Below, one piece after another: positions 1-10,676 of a stretch of DNA of 64,000 bases. Positions within the stretch are counted from its first letter, which is position 1. The number at the start of each line of letters is the position of its first letter. The notes under the pieces are model-generated. The model searched no databases, was not told the origin of the DNA, and saw nothing but the letters and a program-made list of their open reading frames with translations. The position numbers and the translations under genes were made by a program. Source of the DNA: Liopterus haemorrhoidalis (lineage: Eukaryota; Arthropoda; Insecta; Coleoptera; Dytiscidae); NCBI GenBank assembly GCA_963971575.1, contig OZ020611.1, forward strand, positions 4,352,882 to 4,416,881, read 5' to 3'.

Positions 1-313
1 AAAATCCAGTCTAGTCCAGACCTATAAGCTCAAGCAAATAATTTCAATTAATATGACATCAACTATAACGGATAATCGTTTATCCGGTGTGAGCATGTAA
101 AGTATGCACAGTGAAAAAATATTAATAATAGAGTAGATTTTATAGAAAAAGTCCTTTATGAAAATTTAGCGATGATCGCAGACAACTTCAATTTCTATTT
201 AAATAATACTCTGTATTTATGAAAGTTATTGTAATGAATTTCTAATTTTTTTCAAAAATAACCATTCATTATTGCCCCCTTTGAAAAAAAATCTATGTCC
301 ACATAGTCTAGGT
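1..313. other. AT-rich sequence, no feature recognised
   Basis: No coding stretch, repeat or RNA motif was recognised here. The last 8 bases (306-313) are the left target duplication of the hAT-like element that follows. Confidence 0.3.
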
Positions 314-707
314 TAGTGATGGCGAACGTATAACCCGCGGACACACAGTGACCCGTATTACGATTTCAAATGACCCGTACAAAAGAAGATATTTGTAGTT
401 CTGAGGATTCTAAAGAGAGATAATATAACTTTGGTTGACTCTAAGCGAGTGCATTCACGAAGCAGAATAGGAAAATCGACAAATATGATAATAATGAAAT
501 AGAAATAAGTGAAATGAAATTCAGCTATTACCTGTTATATACCTATATTAAAAATTCAAAGACAAAGCCGCTAGCACAGGTAGAGTTAATGAGATTAGCA
601 GGGGGTTCCACACAAATATTTACACACTAAATTTGAATTTGAATTTGATTCTACAAAATTTCATATTCAATTTTGACCTGTTGAGTGAAAAACGTTCGTC
701 ATCGCTG
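314..707. mobile_element. hAT-like MITE, 394 bp
   Basis: The left end reads TAGTGATGGCGAACG (314-328). The reverse complement of the right end reads CAGCGATGACGAACG, giving a 15-bp imperfect terminal inverted repeat with the YAG.GATG start usual for hAT elements. The flanks are gtctaggt (306-313) and gtctatgt (708-715), an 8-bp target duplication with one mismatch, again the hAT length. There is no coding capacity, so the element is non-autonomous. Confidence 0.72.
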
Positions 708-859
708 GTCTATGTCGTCTGGTTTAGAGGTGCCAATCTTTTTAAGATTTTGTACCCTTATGTAGTAGATAGTAGATAACATGGTGGCGTACTAGTAGAA
801 ATTATTTTTGGAAAAACGAGTCCTATACACTCGAGTTTTGCGATGTATTGCATAAAAAA

Positions 860-2010
860 TTGATGTGAAGTGTGAATTTTCACACATTGCAAGGTTTCGC
901 AGGTATATAATAAGTGAAGGCGGCATGCTGAGTGTGTAGGACAAATTTTGCTTTGTAGTAACCACGGCAAAATGAACGATCTTTTTAAAATAATTTATCG
1001 TCTGTTAATCTCAGAGCTTTAAAAACAAATTTTATGTTAAAATATTTTTTTGTTAATTTTAATTCGAATACCTAATATCATTATTTAGGTTTCTAAATAA
1101 GTGCAGTATTTTTTTTATATAACAAGGTTCATTAAGATTTTGAAAATTGGGCCTATGGCTTTCATTGGTTGTCTTAAATCATACGCTCCGCCCCTCTGGC
1201 TTCGTATAAATGACACAGAATGAAAATATAATTCCAATTGGTTATTAAATTTACGCTCTTGAAAATTAAATTCAAAATGTGCTAAAATATAACTAGAATT
1301 TTAACAAATTAATTTAAACATAATAAATATGAAAAAAAAAAAACAAAAAAATAAAATTGACTCCACAAGCCAGGAACGAACCTGTGTAGTGAATAACGAT
1401 CCTGTGTAGTTGTCGAGCAACTGAGCCACTAAACCACCAAACGCTTATCAACTTGCAACGCAGTGTGTTATAAGAGTATGACATGTATGCATCGTCAACC
1501 AAAAAACACAAAAAATGCGTTATTTTCCACAAACATAATCTGATCAAAAATTCCTGTTGTACTATTCCGGTTCACACCAATATACATTACTTAGAATTTT
1601 TTCACATTTTTAGTTTAAACCACCTGGGCTACAGGGTGTGGGACAAAAATTTTTTTGCACAATTTTGGCAAAAATCGCCTCAAAATAATTTATTTTGCAA
1701 AAATTAAATTTTGATCGTTAATCCACGTACTAAGGGCTTTCATTTGATACCCTACTCAGAATTTTAAAAAAATATTTTTTTTTCGATGAGCACATATTTG
1801 TTTATATTTTTAGGGGGATATGTTTTTTAGATGTTTTAGTATTTTTCCTATGTGCGGGTCAAAAAGTTGTACAAGCATGCCAATTTTCAACTCTCTAGGT
1901 TTAGCCGTTTGGCTACAATTTTTACCGAACAGACAGACAGACAGACAGACAGACAGACGACAAAATGACGGTATAAGGGTTTTTTGGTCATACCTACAAA
2001 ACCCTAAAAA
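860..2010 (-). mobile_element. Helentron-like non-autonomous element, copy A
   Basis: The palindrome GTGTGAATTTTCACAC (870-885) lies at one end and is followed by the subterminal motif aaggtttcgcaggtat (891-906). The inverted partner atacctacaaaaccct is at 1990-2005 at the other end. Between them are a tRNA-like cassette (about 1361-1445), a conserved core and a short CAGA run (1930-1957). Subterminal inverted repeats, a terminal hairpin and a GTCT microsatellite together are the hallmarks of Helentron-derived HINE/DINE elements; that class assignment is inference. No Rep-helicase is encoded. It is very similar to the copy at 19270-20430, with scattered substitutions and small indels, so the two duplicated fairly recently. 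Confidence 0.7.
1361..1445 (-). repeat. tRNA-like cassette inside Helentron copy A
   Basis: On the minus strand an A-box-like TGGTTTAGTGGCTCAG is followed by a B-box-like GGTTCGTTCCT about 50 bases later. Both resemble internal RNA polymerase III promoter boxes. There is no evident cloverleaf acceptor stem, so this is a tRNA-derived module and not a functional tRNA gene. Confidence 0.5.
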
Positions 2011-3090
2011 ACACATTATTTTACGCAATATATTGTTTTCATTATTATTTCATTCACTTATCACGTACTAGTAGCTAGACATCCGCGTACCATAGATTGG
2101 GAACGTCTGGTCTAGTTTATCTTCTGATAACCTGGTTTTGAAGTACAATAAAGTTTGCTAAATAATTTGTACAGATAAACAGACAAACAAATGAGTGACC
2201 ATATAATAGTTTATGATACGTAATCCTAAAAATGGGGCTTTATAAACTTTATAAGCTTTATTTTTATTAATGGAGATTTTTTAACCTTTGTAATATTTAA
2301 CTCAGCTTACATCGGCTGGCAACAATAACAGTTCTGTCTGATAGTATATCGTATGCACTGCTATGTATCGTTTATGTAAATGTAGCAGAAATCAATACAC
2401 TGACTAATTACTAGAAATAGAATCACAAAATTTGATAAGTAAATTTCATTGTATACCTTAGACTAACAATCTCTGTTACTGGATGGCTGCTCGGTGACAT
2501 GGAACTGTGGATGGTAGGAATCGGGTGATGACGTCACTAAGTTGATTATCCTTCCACATGTCAGTTCGTTCTCCTCTCTTTATTTTGATTAGTGGCGTTT
2601 TATGCTATTTTATTTGTAATGGATTTAGCAGGCAGCGAGTGCCAGTGCATATTACGTCTGATAAATTGGTATTTGGTCCGCTTTGTTGAGTATCTACAAC
2701 CGTGATTTGGGATCATATCACATTTGTTCTAACTCGTTTTGGCAACATATTCCACGGAAATTCAGAAAATATAATATTGCTGCTGGAATATGACAACATT
2801 GACGTATCGAGGGATACGATGTTGATAATTCAGGTAATAAGAAACAAAAATAATAAATACTTACATAAAATTTGAGTTTTCATGCATTGCAAGATTTTGT
2901 GGGTCTATATTTGAGGTGGTCGTGTCCGTAAATGGGTGGAAAAGGTTGTACGGGTTTCGAACAGAAATAAATCAACTAGATTTAGCTGATCAGTTTAGAA
3001 ATAATTTATTTCTTCATCAGATCTACACAAAATATAAAATATGAAGTACAAGAGCTGGTGTTACACAATGTAAAAAACATCCTCTTGATT
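2011..3090. other. Low-copy-looking interval with a CRE-like site
   Basis: This stretch lacks a recognised transposon body. It holds a TGACGTCA palindrome (2529-2536) in a less AT-rich patch, and an ATG at 2621 that opens only about 20 codons. Weak Helentron-like remnants occur near 2160-2240 (degenerate ACAGAC runs) and 2860-2910 (a diverged terminal motif). The patch at 2490-2760 could be a host promoter or first exon, but nothing proves it. Confidence 0.25.
2977..3025 (-). other. Hairpin with CTGATGA...AAAC, hammerhead-like
   Basis: On the minus strand CTGATGA is followed by an AGAAATAA/TTATTTCT hairpin and then AAAC. The order CUGANGA, helix, (G)AAA is that of the hammerhead ribozyme core, but the G of GAAA is missing. 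Helices I and III and the cleavage site were not identified, so catalysis cannot be claimed. Confidence 0.25.
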
Positions 3091-3227
3091 TATTTTGGTT
3101 AGTTAGTATTCTTGAAATCCTTTCGTTTTATTTTTGTTAGTTAGTTTTCTCGAAATTCATAATCGAAATCAAAAAAGAATTTCGCTGTATACTATCATAA
3201 ATATATTTGCAGGAACTGTTTTCTTTT

Positions 3228-4270
3228 TAGGGTTTTGTAGGTATGACCAAAAAACCCTTATACCGTCATTTTGTCGTCTGTCTGTCTGTTCGGTAAAAAT
3301 TGTAGCCAAACGGCTAAACCTAGAGAGTTGAAATTTGGCATGCTTATACAACTTTTTGACCCGCATATATAAAAAATACTAAAACATCTAAAAATATATC
3401 CCCCTAAAAATATAAACAAATATATGCTCATCGCAAAAAAAAAAAAATACAAGTCTGTGTAGGGTATCAAATGAAAGCTCTTGGTACGTGGATTAACGAT
3501 CACAATTTTATTTTTGCAAAATAAATTATTTTGACGCGATATTTGCCAAAATTGTGCAAAAAAAATTTTCCCACACCCTGTAGCCCAGATGGTTTAAACT
3601 AAAAATCTGAAAAAATTCTAAGTAATGTACATTGGTATGAACCGGAATAGTACAACAATTTTTGATCAGATTATGTTTTCGGAAAATAACGCATTTTTTG
3701 TGTTTTTAACTAAAATATGTAAATTATTTAATCCGCTATTTAAGACGGTAAACGAGTGAACATCCATAGTCCAGTGGTAACATTATCGCTTCGTAAGTTG
3801 CAAACTACTGTTCGAATCCCGTCAATTTTTATTGTTTCTGTTTTTTTTGCATTTTTATTTTGTTTTTTTGTCAAATTATTTCAAATTATTTTGTCAAAAT
3901 TCTAGTTATATTTTGGTAATGTTGCATTTAATTTTTAAAAGCGTAAATGTAATAACCAGTGGAAAGTGTTGAAATTATAATTTAATTCTATGTTTGAATG
4001 TATACGAAATCAGAGGGGCGGAGCTTATGACTTAAACAACCAATGGAAACCATAGGCGCAATTTTAAAAATATTAATGAACCTTGCTATATAAAAAAAAT
4101 ACTGCAAATATTTAGAAACTCAAATAATGGTATTAGGCATTCGAATTAAAATTAATAAAAAAATATTTTAACATAAAATTTGTTTTGGCATCTCAAATAA
4201 TCATCATTCACTTACTAAATACCTGCGAAACCCTGAAATGTGTGAAAATTCACACTTCACATAAATTTTT
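3228..4270 (+). mobile_element. Helentron-like non-autonomous element, copy B
   Basis: The 5' motif AGGGTTTTGTAGGTAT is at 3229-3244, followed by a short GTCT run (3277-3291). The inverted motif and palindrome GTGTGAAAATTCACAC (4240-4255) mark the 3' end. The element is inserted in the minisatellite, whose units continue on both sides. It carries its own tRNA-like cassette at 3760-3828, different from that of copy A. Confidence 0.7.
3760..3828 (+). repeat. tRNA-like cassette inside Helentron copy B
   Basis: The A box TAGTCCAGTGG fits TRGYNNANNGG fully. The B box TGTTCGAATCC fits GGTTCGANTCC at 10 of 11 positions, about 45 bases downstream. Spacing and order are those of a tRNA, but the acceptor ends do not pair visibly. 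It is a tRNA-derived module embedded in the repeat. Confidence 0.55.
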
Positions 4271-4917
4271 ATTTTCTCATCAGGTTTCCTAAATCCTTTT
4301 CTTTTGCTAGTCAGGTTTCTCAAAATCTTTTTTTTTTTTTGCTCCTCAGGTATCTTATATTCCTTTTATTATGCTTTTCAGCATTCCAAAATACTTTTTG
4401 TTTGTTTATCATATTTCCTTAATACTTTTTTACTAGTCAGGTTTCTCAAAATCCTTTTTTTTTATGTTCAACAGGTTTCCTAAATCCTTTTTTTTCCTCA
4501 TCAGGTTTTCTAAATCATTCTTTTTTTTTTTGGCTAATCAGGTTTCTCGTAGTTCTTTTTTCTGCTTATCAGATTTTCTAAATCACTTTTGCTAGTTAGG
4601 TTTCTCGAAACCCATTTCTTTTTGCTTATCAGGTTTTCTAAATCACTTTTGCTAGTCAGGTTTCCCGAAACCCTTTTCTTTTTGCTTATCAGGTATAATT
4701 AATCCACTTTTTTACTAATTCTTTAAATTCTTAAATTTTTTTTTTTTTTGTTCATCTCGTTTCCTAAATCCTTTTTTTTTTTGTTAGTCAGGTTTCTCGA
4801 AATCCTTTTTTTTGCTCATCAGGTATTTCATAATCCTTTTATTTTGCTAGTCAGCATTCTTTAAATTCTTTTTGTTTCTTCATCGGGTTTCCTAAATCCT
4901 TTTTTGTTGCTAGTCAG

Positions 4918-5293
4918 CCCAGCAAACATTTTTATACGGGCCAGTACTGGTAAAGCACATACTCCCCGGCATTGAAAGTAATGGGCCAGTACCCCGGTGT
5001 CCCCGTGGCCGTTACTGACCCATTGATGTATCAGTTGCTGGCCCAGCAACGGTAAAGTGCAAAATAATCGCATTAGTTGCAAGATTTATTTCTGATGGTT
5101 TTAAGTAAAAAGTATGAGTGAAGAAGAGTGCTTATAAAATGCTGGTAAAGTACTTCGTATAGGCGGAATGCGAAATACAAATGTGAAGTACATTATTAAT
5201 TACACTTATTGTTGCACTTACTTTTGGTGCCAGTAATTTACCAGCATAAAAGCAGTTTGCCAGCATTCGGCCGTTAGTTGAATGTTTGCTGGG
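4918..5293. mobile_element. MITE with CCCAGCAAACATT termini
   Basis: CCCAGCAAACATT (4918-4930) is exactly inverted at 5281-5293. Looser complementarity continues for about 40 bases through a CTGG-AAA motif. The element interrupts the minisatellite cleanly. The flanking bases allow at most a 2-bp duplication (AG), which argues against hAT. The superfamily is undetermined; an ISL2EU/PIF-like origin is a guess from the CCCAGCA start. Confidence 0.7.
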
Positions 5294-5578
5294 AGGTTTC
5301 CCGAAATCCTTTTTTTATTCATTAGGTTTCTTTAATCCTTATTTTGCTAGTGAGGTTCCCCGAAATGTTTTTTGCACATCAGGTTCCCTAAATTCTTTTA
5401 TTTGCTAATCAGGTTTCTCGAAATCCTTTTTTTGCTCATCAGATTTCGCAAAATCATTTTTTTTTCAACTCAGATTCCACGAAATATATTTTTTTTACCC
5501 ATCAAATTTCCAAAATCCTTTCTTTTACTTCTCAGGTATCTCGAAATCCTTTTGTTTTGACCAACAGGTTTCTCAGGT

Positions 5579-6794
5579 GGTTAATACAATAGGTATTGCT
5601 GGTACAAGTACAATGGGCAAGCCCGGCGTGAGGCATGGGCGACTAGGAAAACCCTCCAGAGCCCCACGCTTGTTGAGGCCTTACGGTTGCACATTACACA
5701 ATACAACATAGTTAATGAAGTACAATCAGAGGATACTTACGCAAAGTTGAAGTTGTCTGCGCTCGCTTGCACAGGGCCCCTAAATAGTTAGACGGTCTGA
5801 CAATGGGTCGCCAAGATAATAGGTTTTAAATTTTAGGGACGCGAGCAAAACAGTTTGGGAAACCCTGTTAAACATAGAGATATCCTGTATTAAGTTAAAA
5901 TATTCAATCAATAGGATTGATGACCCAGATTTACCCCCCTCTGTTATATTTTAGATGATTAAAACGAAGCTGGGCCAATTTATTTTGACGTTCCTCTATG
6001 TTCAATTTTATATATTTATTCTTTTATTTAGTTTTTAATTAGGAAGCAGAAACAAGTCTAACAAACAAATATTTCAGCAGTATCGACCCTACAAAAAATC
6101 TTAATTAAAATTTTAAAAATGGTATTAACAATAAAATTAAAACATTGTAATAATTTTTAAAAATAATTAGATAATTAACAAAGAACACAGTATTATAAAT
6201 AATTGCAATTAGTACAATGTGCGAATATATAAAAAATTTAATTTAATTTTTGCTAAAAATAAATTTAATTATCATATTTTATGCAAGCACGCAATGAACT
6301 TTTGCATTTTTTTGTCACCTTTGTTAGTTTTTTTAAATTTTGTAATATAAAATTTTTTGTTGAGTGAAAAATTTATAGTCAAGTTCAATGCTATAAAACT
6401 GGTTTCTGACATTACTGTCAAATTTAAACGTTTATATTTATTACATAATTAAAAGTTGCATAAAATTGATTAATATTCATTTAATTTGAACCGGAAATTT
6501 GATGTAGATTTTTTGTCTTAAATATTGGTCAGCTAAATTTTTATAAAATTAAAAAAGAGATTTAAAAAAATTCGCGGACTGTATGCGTTGAGTAATACTT
6601 AATAAGTGGAAAGTATAGTATTTTTCGGAACATAAGACGCACCGAACTATAGGTTTTTTTCCCACTCTTAGTTTATGAGATAAATTTTAGAAAAATTCCC
6701 TGACTTTTTCAACTCCGATTGAGGCTTTTTCCACTGCGATTGTCAAATTATGTGGGATTTAACGCGAATAAATATTTTTGACGGCCAAATGTTG
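5579..6794. other. Unassigned AT-rich interval
   Basis: No reading frame of note. The patch 5600-5880 is less AT-rich than its surroundings and unlike any other part of the window. A TTTTTCGGAACATAAGACGC stretch (6622-6641) looks like the end of a DNA transposon, but no partner end was found. Confidence 0.25.
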
Positions 6795-7140
6795 ATGCAA
6801 TAGTGAATGTATGCCGGTTCCACTAATACCCAAGGATACCTCAATCTCACGATAAGTCACATGACGTTCTTGCAGTATCAGTTCACGCACAGCATCAATG
6901 TTTTCCGGAACAACAACCGATTTTGGACAACCTTCACGAAATTCGTCCTTAAGCGAACTATGGCCACGATTGAGGTCCGCAAATCATCGATAAACAATAG
7001 TCCTTGATGGCGCTTCATCGCCAAAACTCGAATTAAGTTCATCGATGCACTGTTGTTGGATTAATCCATGTCGATAATTGTAAAAAATAATCGCTTGAAA
7101 ATGTTTACGATTTAATTCAATTTTTAGCCGAGATGAATTT
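6795..7140 (-). pseudogene. Mariner transposase relic, N-terminal part
   Basis: Minus-strand translation gives the N-terminal helix-turn-helix region of a mariner transposase, including VVVPENIDAVRELI and HVTYREIEVSLGIS. Upstream the frame carries the usual FYNYRHG...CIDELN stretch. An in-frame TGA replaces the conserved Trp near the end of the first helix-turn-helix segment. The catalytic DDE domain is absent and no terminal repeats were found, so this is a dead fragment. Confidence 0.75.
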
Positions 7141-7144
7141 TTTC

Positions 7145-8100
7145 AAGTTACCGTAAATAACACAAATAGTGCTCGTACGTCAAAACGTTTTAAGTACGTA
7201 TACCGTTAAAAATGTCAAACTTTACGATGGAAGCATCAGTTGCCAGATGGAAGCATCAGTTGCCAGATGGCAGCACTAGTTTAGCGCAATCCAGAAATAT
7301 AAGAGGCAACCCTCGTAGTATTTTACATATTTGTTAATTTTGCGGCAAGCACAAAAAATATATTTTTTAATACCTGCGCATGCATTCCCGTAATTTTGCG
7401 CAATAAAAGAAAATTAAAAATATTCGTATATTTTGAAAAATTAGCAGAATTGAAGTTGCAATAATATTTTCTCGTTAAATTTGCGGCGAAAATTACATTT
7501 TTCATGAATTCGAAAATTCGACTAATTTTGCGGCGCTCTAGCGTCGATCCCGTTCCTCCCGCAAAAAAATCACAGCTAAATTATAAAGAATTTCTCTCTA
7601 TTTATTTCAGTATGGATACATATTTTTACTTTTGCAATAGAATGGAGATATTTTCAAAAAACATGTTTTTGCATGTTTACCTAGTTTCTTTTTTTTTTCA
7701 AAGCTGCAGTACAAAAATTAGTCGCCTAATATGTCCCCGAACCCTGCACCTCAAGGCCTATAAATCGCACCAATCCCAAAAACTCCCGCAAAACTTTCTT
7801 TAAAAAACTATGTATTTCCTGGAATAATAATGAAGCTGTAATTACTAGTATTTACTGCGGTTGAGAATGAAATATTATGGCATCATGGCTTACCTTATTA
7901 AAAAACCTTCAAAATATTTTAAAATTAAAACAACTTTTCCCAATATTTTTATAATGTAATACTATAAAACTGTTATTATTATGACAAAGTAATGGGATTC
8001 GGACTGGTCAGAAATTAAAACAATATTTTAACTTCGTTAACGTTTCAATTTATATTTTAAATCTTCACCAGAGCTGCAATAATAGTGTAGATATAATCTT
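7145..8100. other. No recognised feature
   Basis: The 24-bp stretch GATGGAAGCATCAGTTGCCA... near 7224-7270 is a short direct repeat (two full units and part of a third). The 99-codon frame at 7504-7803 matches no family I recognise and is probably chance. Otherwise AT-rich and featureless. Confidence 0.25.
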
Positions 8101-8281
8101 ATGTTACAATTTTTGAAAGGCCCAACGCTGGGACAATTTCATAATGCCATCCCTCCAGAAAATTCCGTCTTTGCTCTCGAAAAATACGTCCAGGTGAATT
8201 TTGATATCGTCCAGAGATGCGAAATTATTTCCGTTAAGGGAATTTTTTAAAGAGCGGCCCAATTGGTAGTCGGAGTATATA
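8101..8281 (-). pseudogene. Mariner transposase relic, C-terminal end
   Basis: The minus-strand peptide LGRSLKNSLNGNNFASLDD, followed by a DVFFESKDGIFWRDGI-type stretch, matches the last 50 or so residues of mariner transposases, just after the third catalytic Asp. The more N-terminal part is not recoverable beyond the hAT element that abuts at 8290. It has no stop within the fragment but is far too short to act. Confidence 0.7.
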
Positions 8282-8289
8282 GTCCAGAC

Positions 8290-9190
8290 TAGAGATGGAT
8301 CGTTCATGAGACAACCGGCTCATTGAGCCGACTCAATACACTGACCGTAGTGACACGGTTCACCAAATTAAAATGAGCCGGCTCACGGCTCACTGTATAG
8401 TTTCAAGTTTGAATGATACGATTGGTCGGGCGATTGTGAGCAGTGACCGGAGTGATCCGGATCTAGATCGATGTCATGTTGAACTTCGCGAGAACTCGCC
8501 TTGTAATGTATTATCATAAATTGTATTATTTATTGTCATCAATTTGTAGGGCAGTTTATTTGAAACTAATAGGCTTAGTCTGTATTTTCTTACAACCATA
8601 CTATATAAAAATATTAAAAATATTGCCCAAAACTTAACACATCTGGTTCAATATACATTAGCTACATAAAGTGAATTGTTTGTTTCAAAAATGTTAGATA
8701 AGAACCGGGGCTAAGCGACGTTCTACCTACGAGCGAACAACCGACAACTGACCGGGTCTAAGTGACGTTCTACCTACGAGCTAACGACCGACAACTGACC
8801 GGGTCTAAGGAAGAGCCGGCTCTAAGCGACGTCTACCTATGAGTGAACGACCAACAACTGACCGGGTCTAAGGAAGAGCCGGCTCTAAGCGCCGTCTACC
8901 TACGAGCGAACGACCGACAACTGACCGGGTCTAAGCAAGAGCCGGCGCTAAGCGACGTTCTACCTACGAACGAACGACTGACCGACCTGTGTCTCGGGAT
9001 CATGTTTACAGTTCATATATTGCAAGAACCGGCTCTACGTGACGTTCTACCTACGAAATAACGACCGATCTGTGTCTCGAAAACATGTTTACTTAACCGG
9101 ATCACTGAGCCGGATCAATGAACCGGCTCAACAAACTGAACGACCTCCACTGATCTGGTTCCGCAAACTGAGCCGAAATTCCCATCTCTA
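8290..9190. mobile_element. hAT-like non-autonomous element, 901 bp
   Basis: The ends TAGAGATGG (8290-8298) and CCATCTCTA (9182-9190) are perfect inverted repeats. The flanks are an exact 8-bp target duplication, gtccagac (8282-8289 and 9191-9198). Both traits are typical of hAT. The interior is less AT-rich than the window and contains an array of about 64-bp units (8710-9060). No transposase is encoded. It lies at the edge of a mariner transposase fragment. Confidence 0.85.
8710..9060 (+). repeat. Tandem repeat array, about 64-bp unit, inside hAT element
   Basis: Six imperfect units start with (G)CGACGTTCTACCTACGAG, carry an ACGACCGACAACTGACCGGG core and end with GAGCCGGCTCTAAG. Starts fall near 8715, 8762, 8826, 8890, 8952 and 9036. 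One unit is only about 47 bp because it lacks the GAGCCGGCTC block. The palindromic GAGCCGGCTC could bind a transposase or form hairpins. Confidence 0.8.
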
Positions 9191-9198
9191 GTCCAGAC

Positions 9199-9717
9199 AT
9201 CTCACCGTCCGAACTACCAAAATACAATGTGTCATTTTGTATGTACATTATTGTGGACCGTTTATCTCAGCTGTAACCAATAATATTAATGCTAAGACAA
9301 AGTGTTTTATTAAGCGCTCCTGTATTTAATTAATTATTATTTTTTGAAGGGGGTTTAAAATAAATGTATGTTGTTTTTCCGTGATGAAGGTGAACGTACG
9401 GTGGAAAGCGAAGCCACCAGTGCTCCGGTTACCGAGTTAGTTGAAACGGGTCGACGTGCTGGAAAAGTTTCACGTCATTTTCCACAAAAACCGACCGATG
9501 TCATGACCGAGCTCTGCTTTATACATGAACTTTTTGTTTTAACAAGCTCATAAAATAATACAGTCTTAGATTTAACACTTAAATAACAGAATAAACATAA
9601 ACGGTTTACAACACTGTACATACTTTCGGATATTACACTTTTATATGCACATTTTTATGAATATATTTTATACACCATGTTTAAGATTACCAAATTTCCT
9701 AAGTAAAAATAAAAATA
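9199..9717. other. Unassigned interval with small ORF
   Basis: The stretch near 9245-9285 (a TTGTGGACCGTTTA motif) recurs, diverged, near 55088-55125, so an unclassified repeat is present. A 61-codon frame at 9368-9553 (starting MLFFRDEGERTVESEA) is not a family I recognise. It could be an exon remnant or chance. Confidence 0.25.
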
Positions 9718-10096
9718 ACTTTTGAGTACATTAACTGTTAGGCAATTATTGATTGATAACTTTGAACACTGAAATACCCTTGGACAATTTTAGTCTTTCA
9801 TTCCTGGATATGCCATCAGAACCGTTATATAAACACCCATCTCTCTGAAGACAGGTCAGAAGTATTCGGTTCGGTTCACGAGTAGAAATAAAATTGTTCA
9901 ATTCTTAGAGATCAAATCTATTGTACGTAATCGCTGAACCGGTTGGGAGGTACTGACCTTTGTCTTCAGATAGACGGATGTACATATAAGGGTTCTGATA
10001 GCATATCCAGTAATGAAAGACTAAAATTGTCCAAAGGTATGGCAGTGTTCAAAGTTATAAATTAATAATTGCCTAAAATTTAATGTACTCAAAAGT
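9718..10096. mobile_element. Foldback repeat, two 150-bp inverted arms
   Basis: The left arm (9718 to about 9868, starting ACTTTTGAGTACATTAA) and the right arm (about 9945-10096) are inverted copies of each other, by eye above 80 percent alike, around a roughly 75-bp spacer. The shape is that of a foldback element or long-TIR MITE. No clear target duplication was found and no coding sequence is present. Confidence 0.7.
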
Positions 10097-10104
10097 CAGT
10101 TAGT

Positions 10105-10200
10105 TAGTTAGTTAGGTAAAAAAGCACGGCAACAAAGGCTATTTGCGCCTAACGCAGCTCATTTAAATAACTGCACAGCATATTAAAAACAATAAGTTAA
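10105..10200 (-). mobile_element. LINE 3' end fragment
   Basis: On the minus strand this matches the 3' untranslated end of the LINE relic at 50400-51115 (shared block at 51030-51100, including GTTAGGCGC and ATAGCCTTTGTT). It is an extreme 5' truncation of the same family. Confidence 0.6.
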
Positions 10201-10204
10201 ACAA

Positions 10205-10676
10205 TATAATGTACTCAAGAACTGAATAGAAATTAATATGACAAGGTAGAGTTTCTGAATCCAGCTTTCCATGCTTTTTGGGATTGCATAATAATGGTAT
10301 TATACATACAAAATTAAAAAATAAACAAATATTAAAGTGAACTGCATACTAACATAGTCTCTTGTTGTATCCTTGCTTGAAGAAAATCGATTAATAAAGT
10401 CGGAACCCCAGGAAATTCCTCTGACAATAAACTCAAGTACAACAGATACACTAATGTAGGGTTTATGAAACTGCAATCAATGGTGCGGTCTAGCCCTTGT
10501 TTACCGGGGAAGGGTGGAAGAAGGGGATTGTACCGGACATAATATACCAGAAACAAGGGATGGGGAAGATCTACCGGACATCATCCTTAGAGATACGGGG
10601 GATCGAGGATCGCCAACATACAAATAAAGACAGTGATGGACTAACAACATATTTTGTACCAAATAAGCTTAAAATA
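10205..10676. other. Unassigned interval
   Basis: No family recognised. The patch 10455-10620 is GC-richer than its surroundings, with repeated ACCGGACAT words (10531 and 10573), and contains two uninformative short frames on opposite strands. Confidence 0.2.

Larger units (their letters stand above)
3090..5578 (+). repeat. Degenerate T-rich minisatellite, unit about 30-40 bp
   Basis: A loose unit repeats dozens of times: GCTAGTCAGGTTTCTCG then AAATCC then a T run, alternating with a GCTCATCAGGTTTCC form. It is seen at 3090-3170 and 4272-5578. The array is interrupted by a Helentron-like element (3228-4270) and a 376-bp MITE (4918-5293). Unit length and sequence vary strongly, so the array is old or poorly homogenised. 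The short reading frame at 5372-5560 is only the array read in frame. Confidence 0.7.

Noticed and set aside
8843..9061. 72-codon frame starting MNDQQLTGSKEEPALS
   Set aside because: It lies wholly inside the hAT element's 64-bp tandem array and repeats with the unit.
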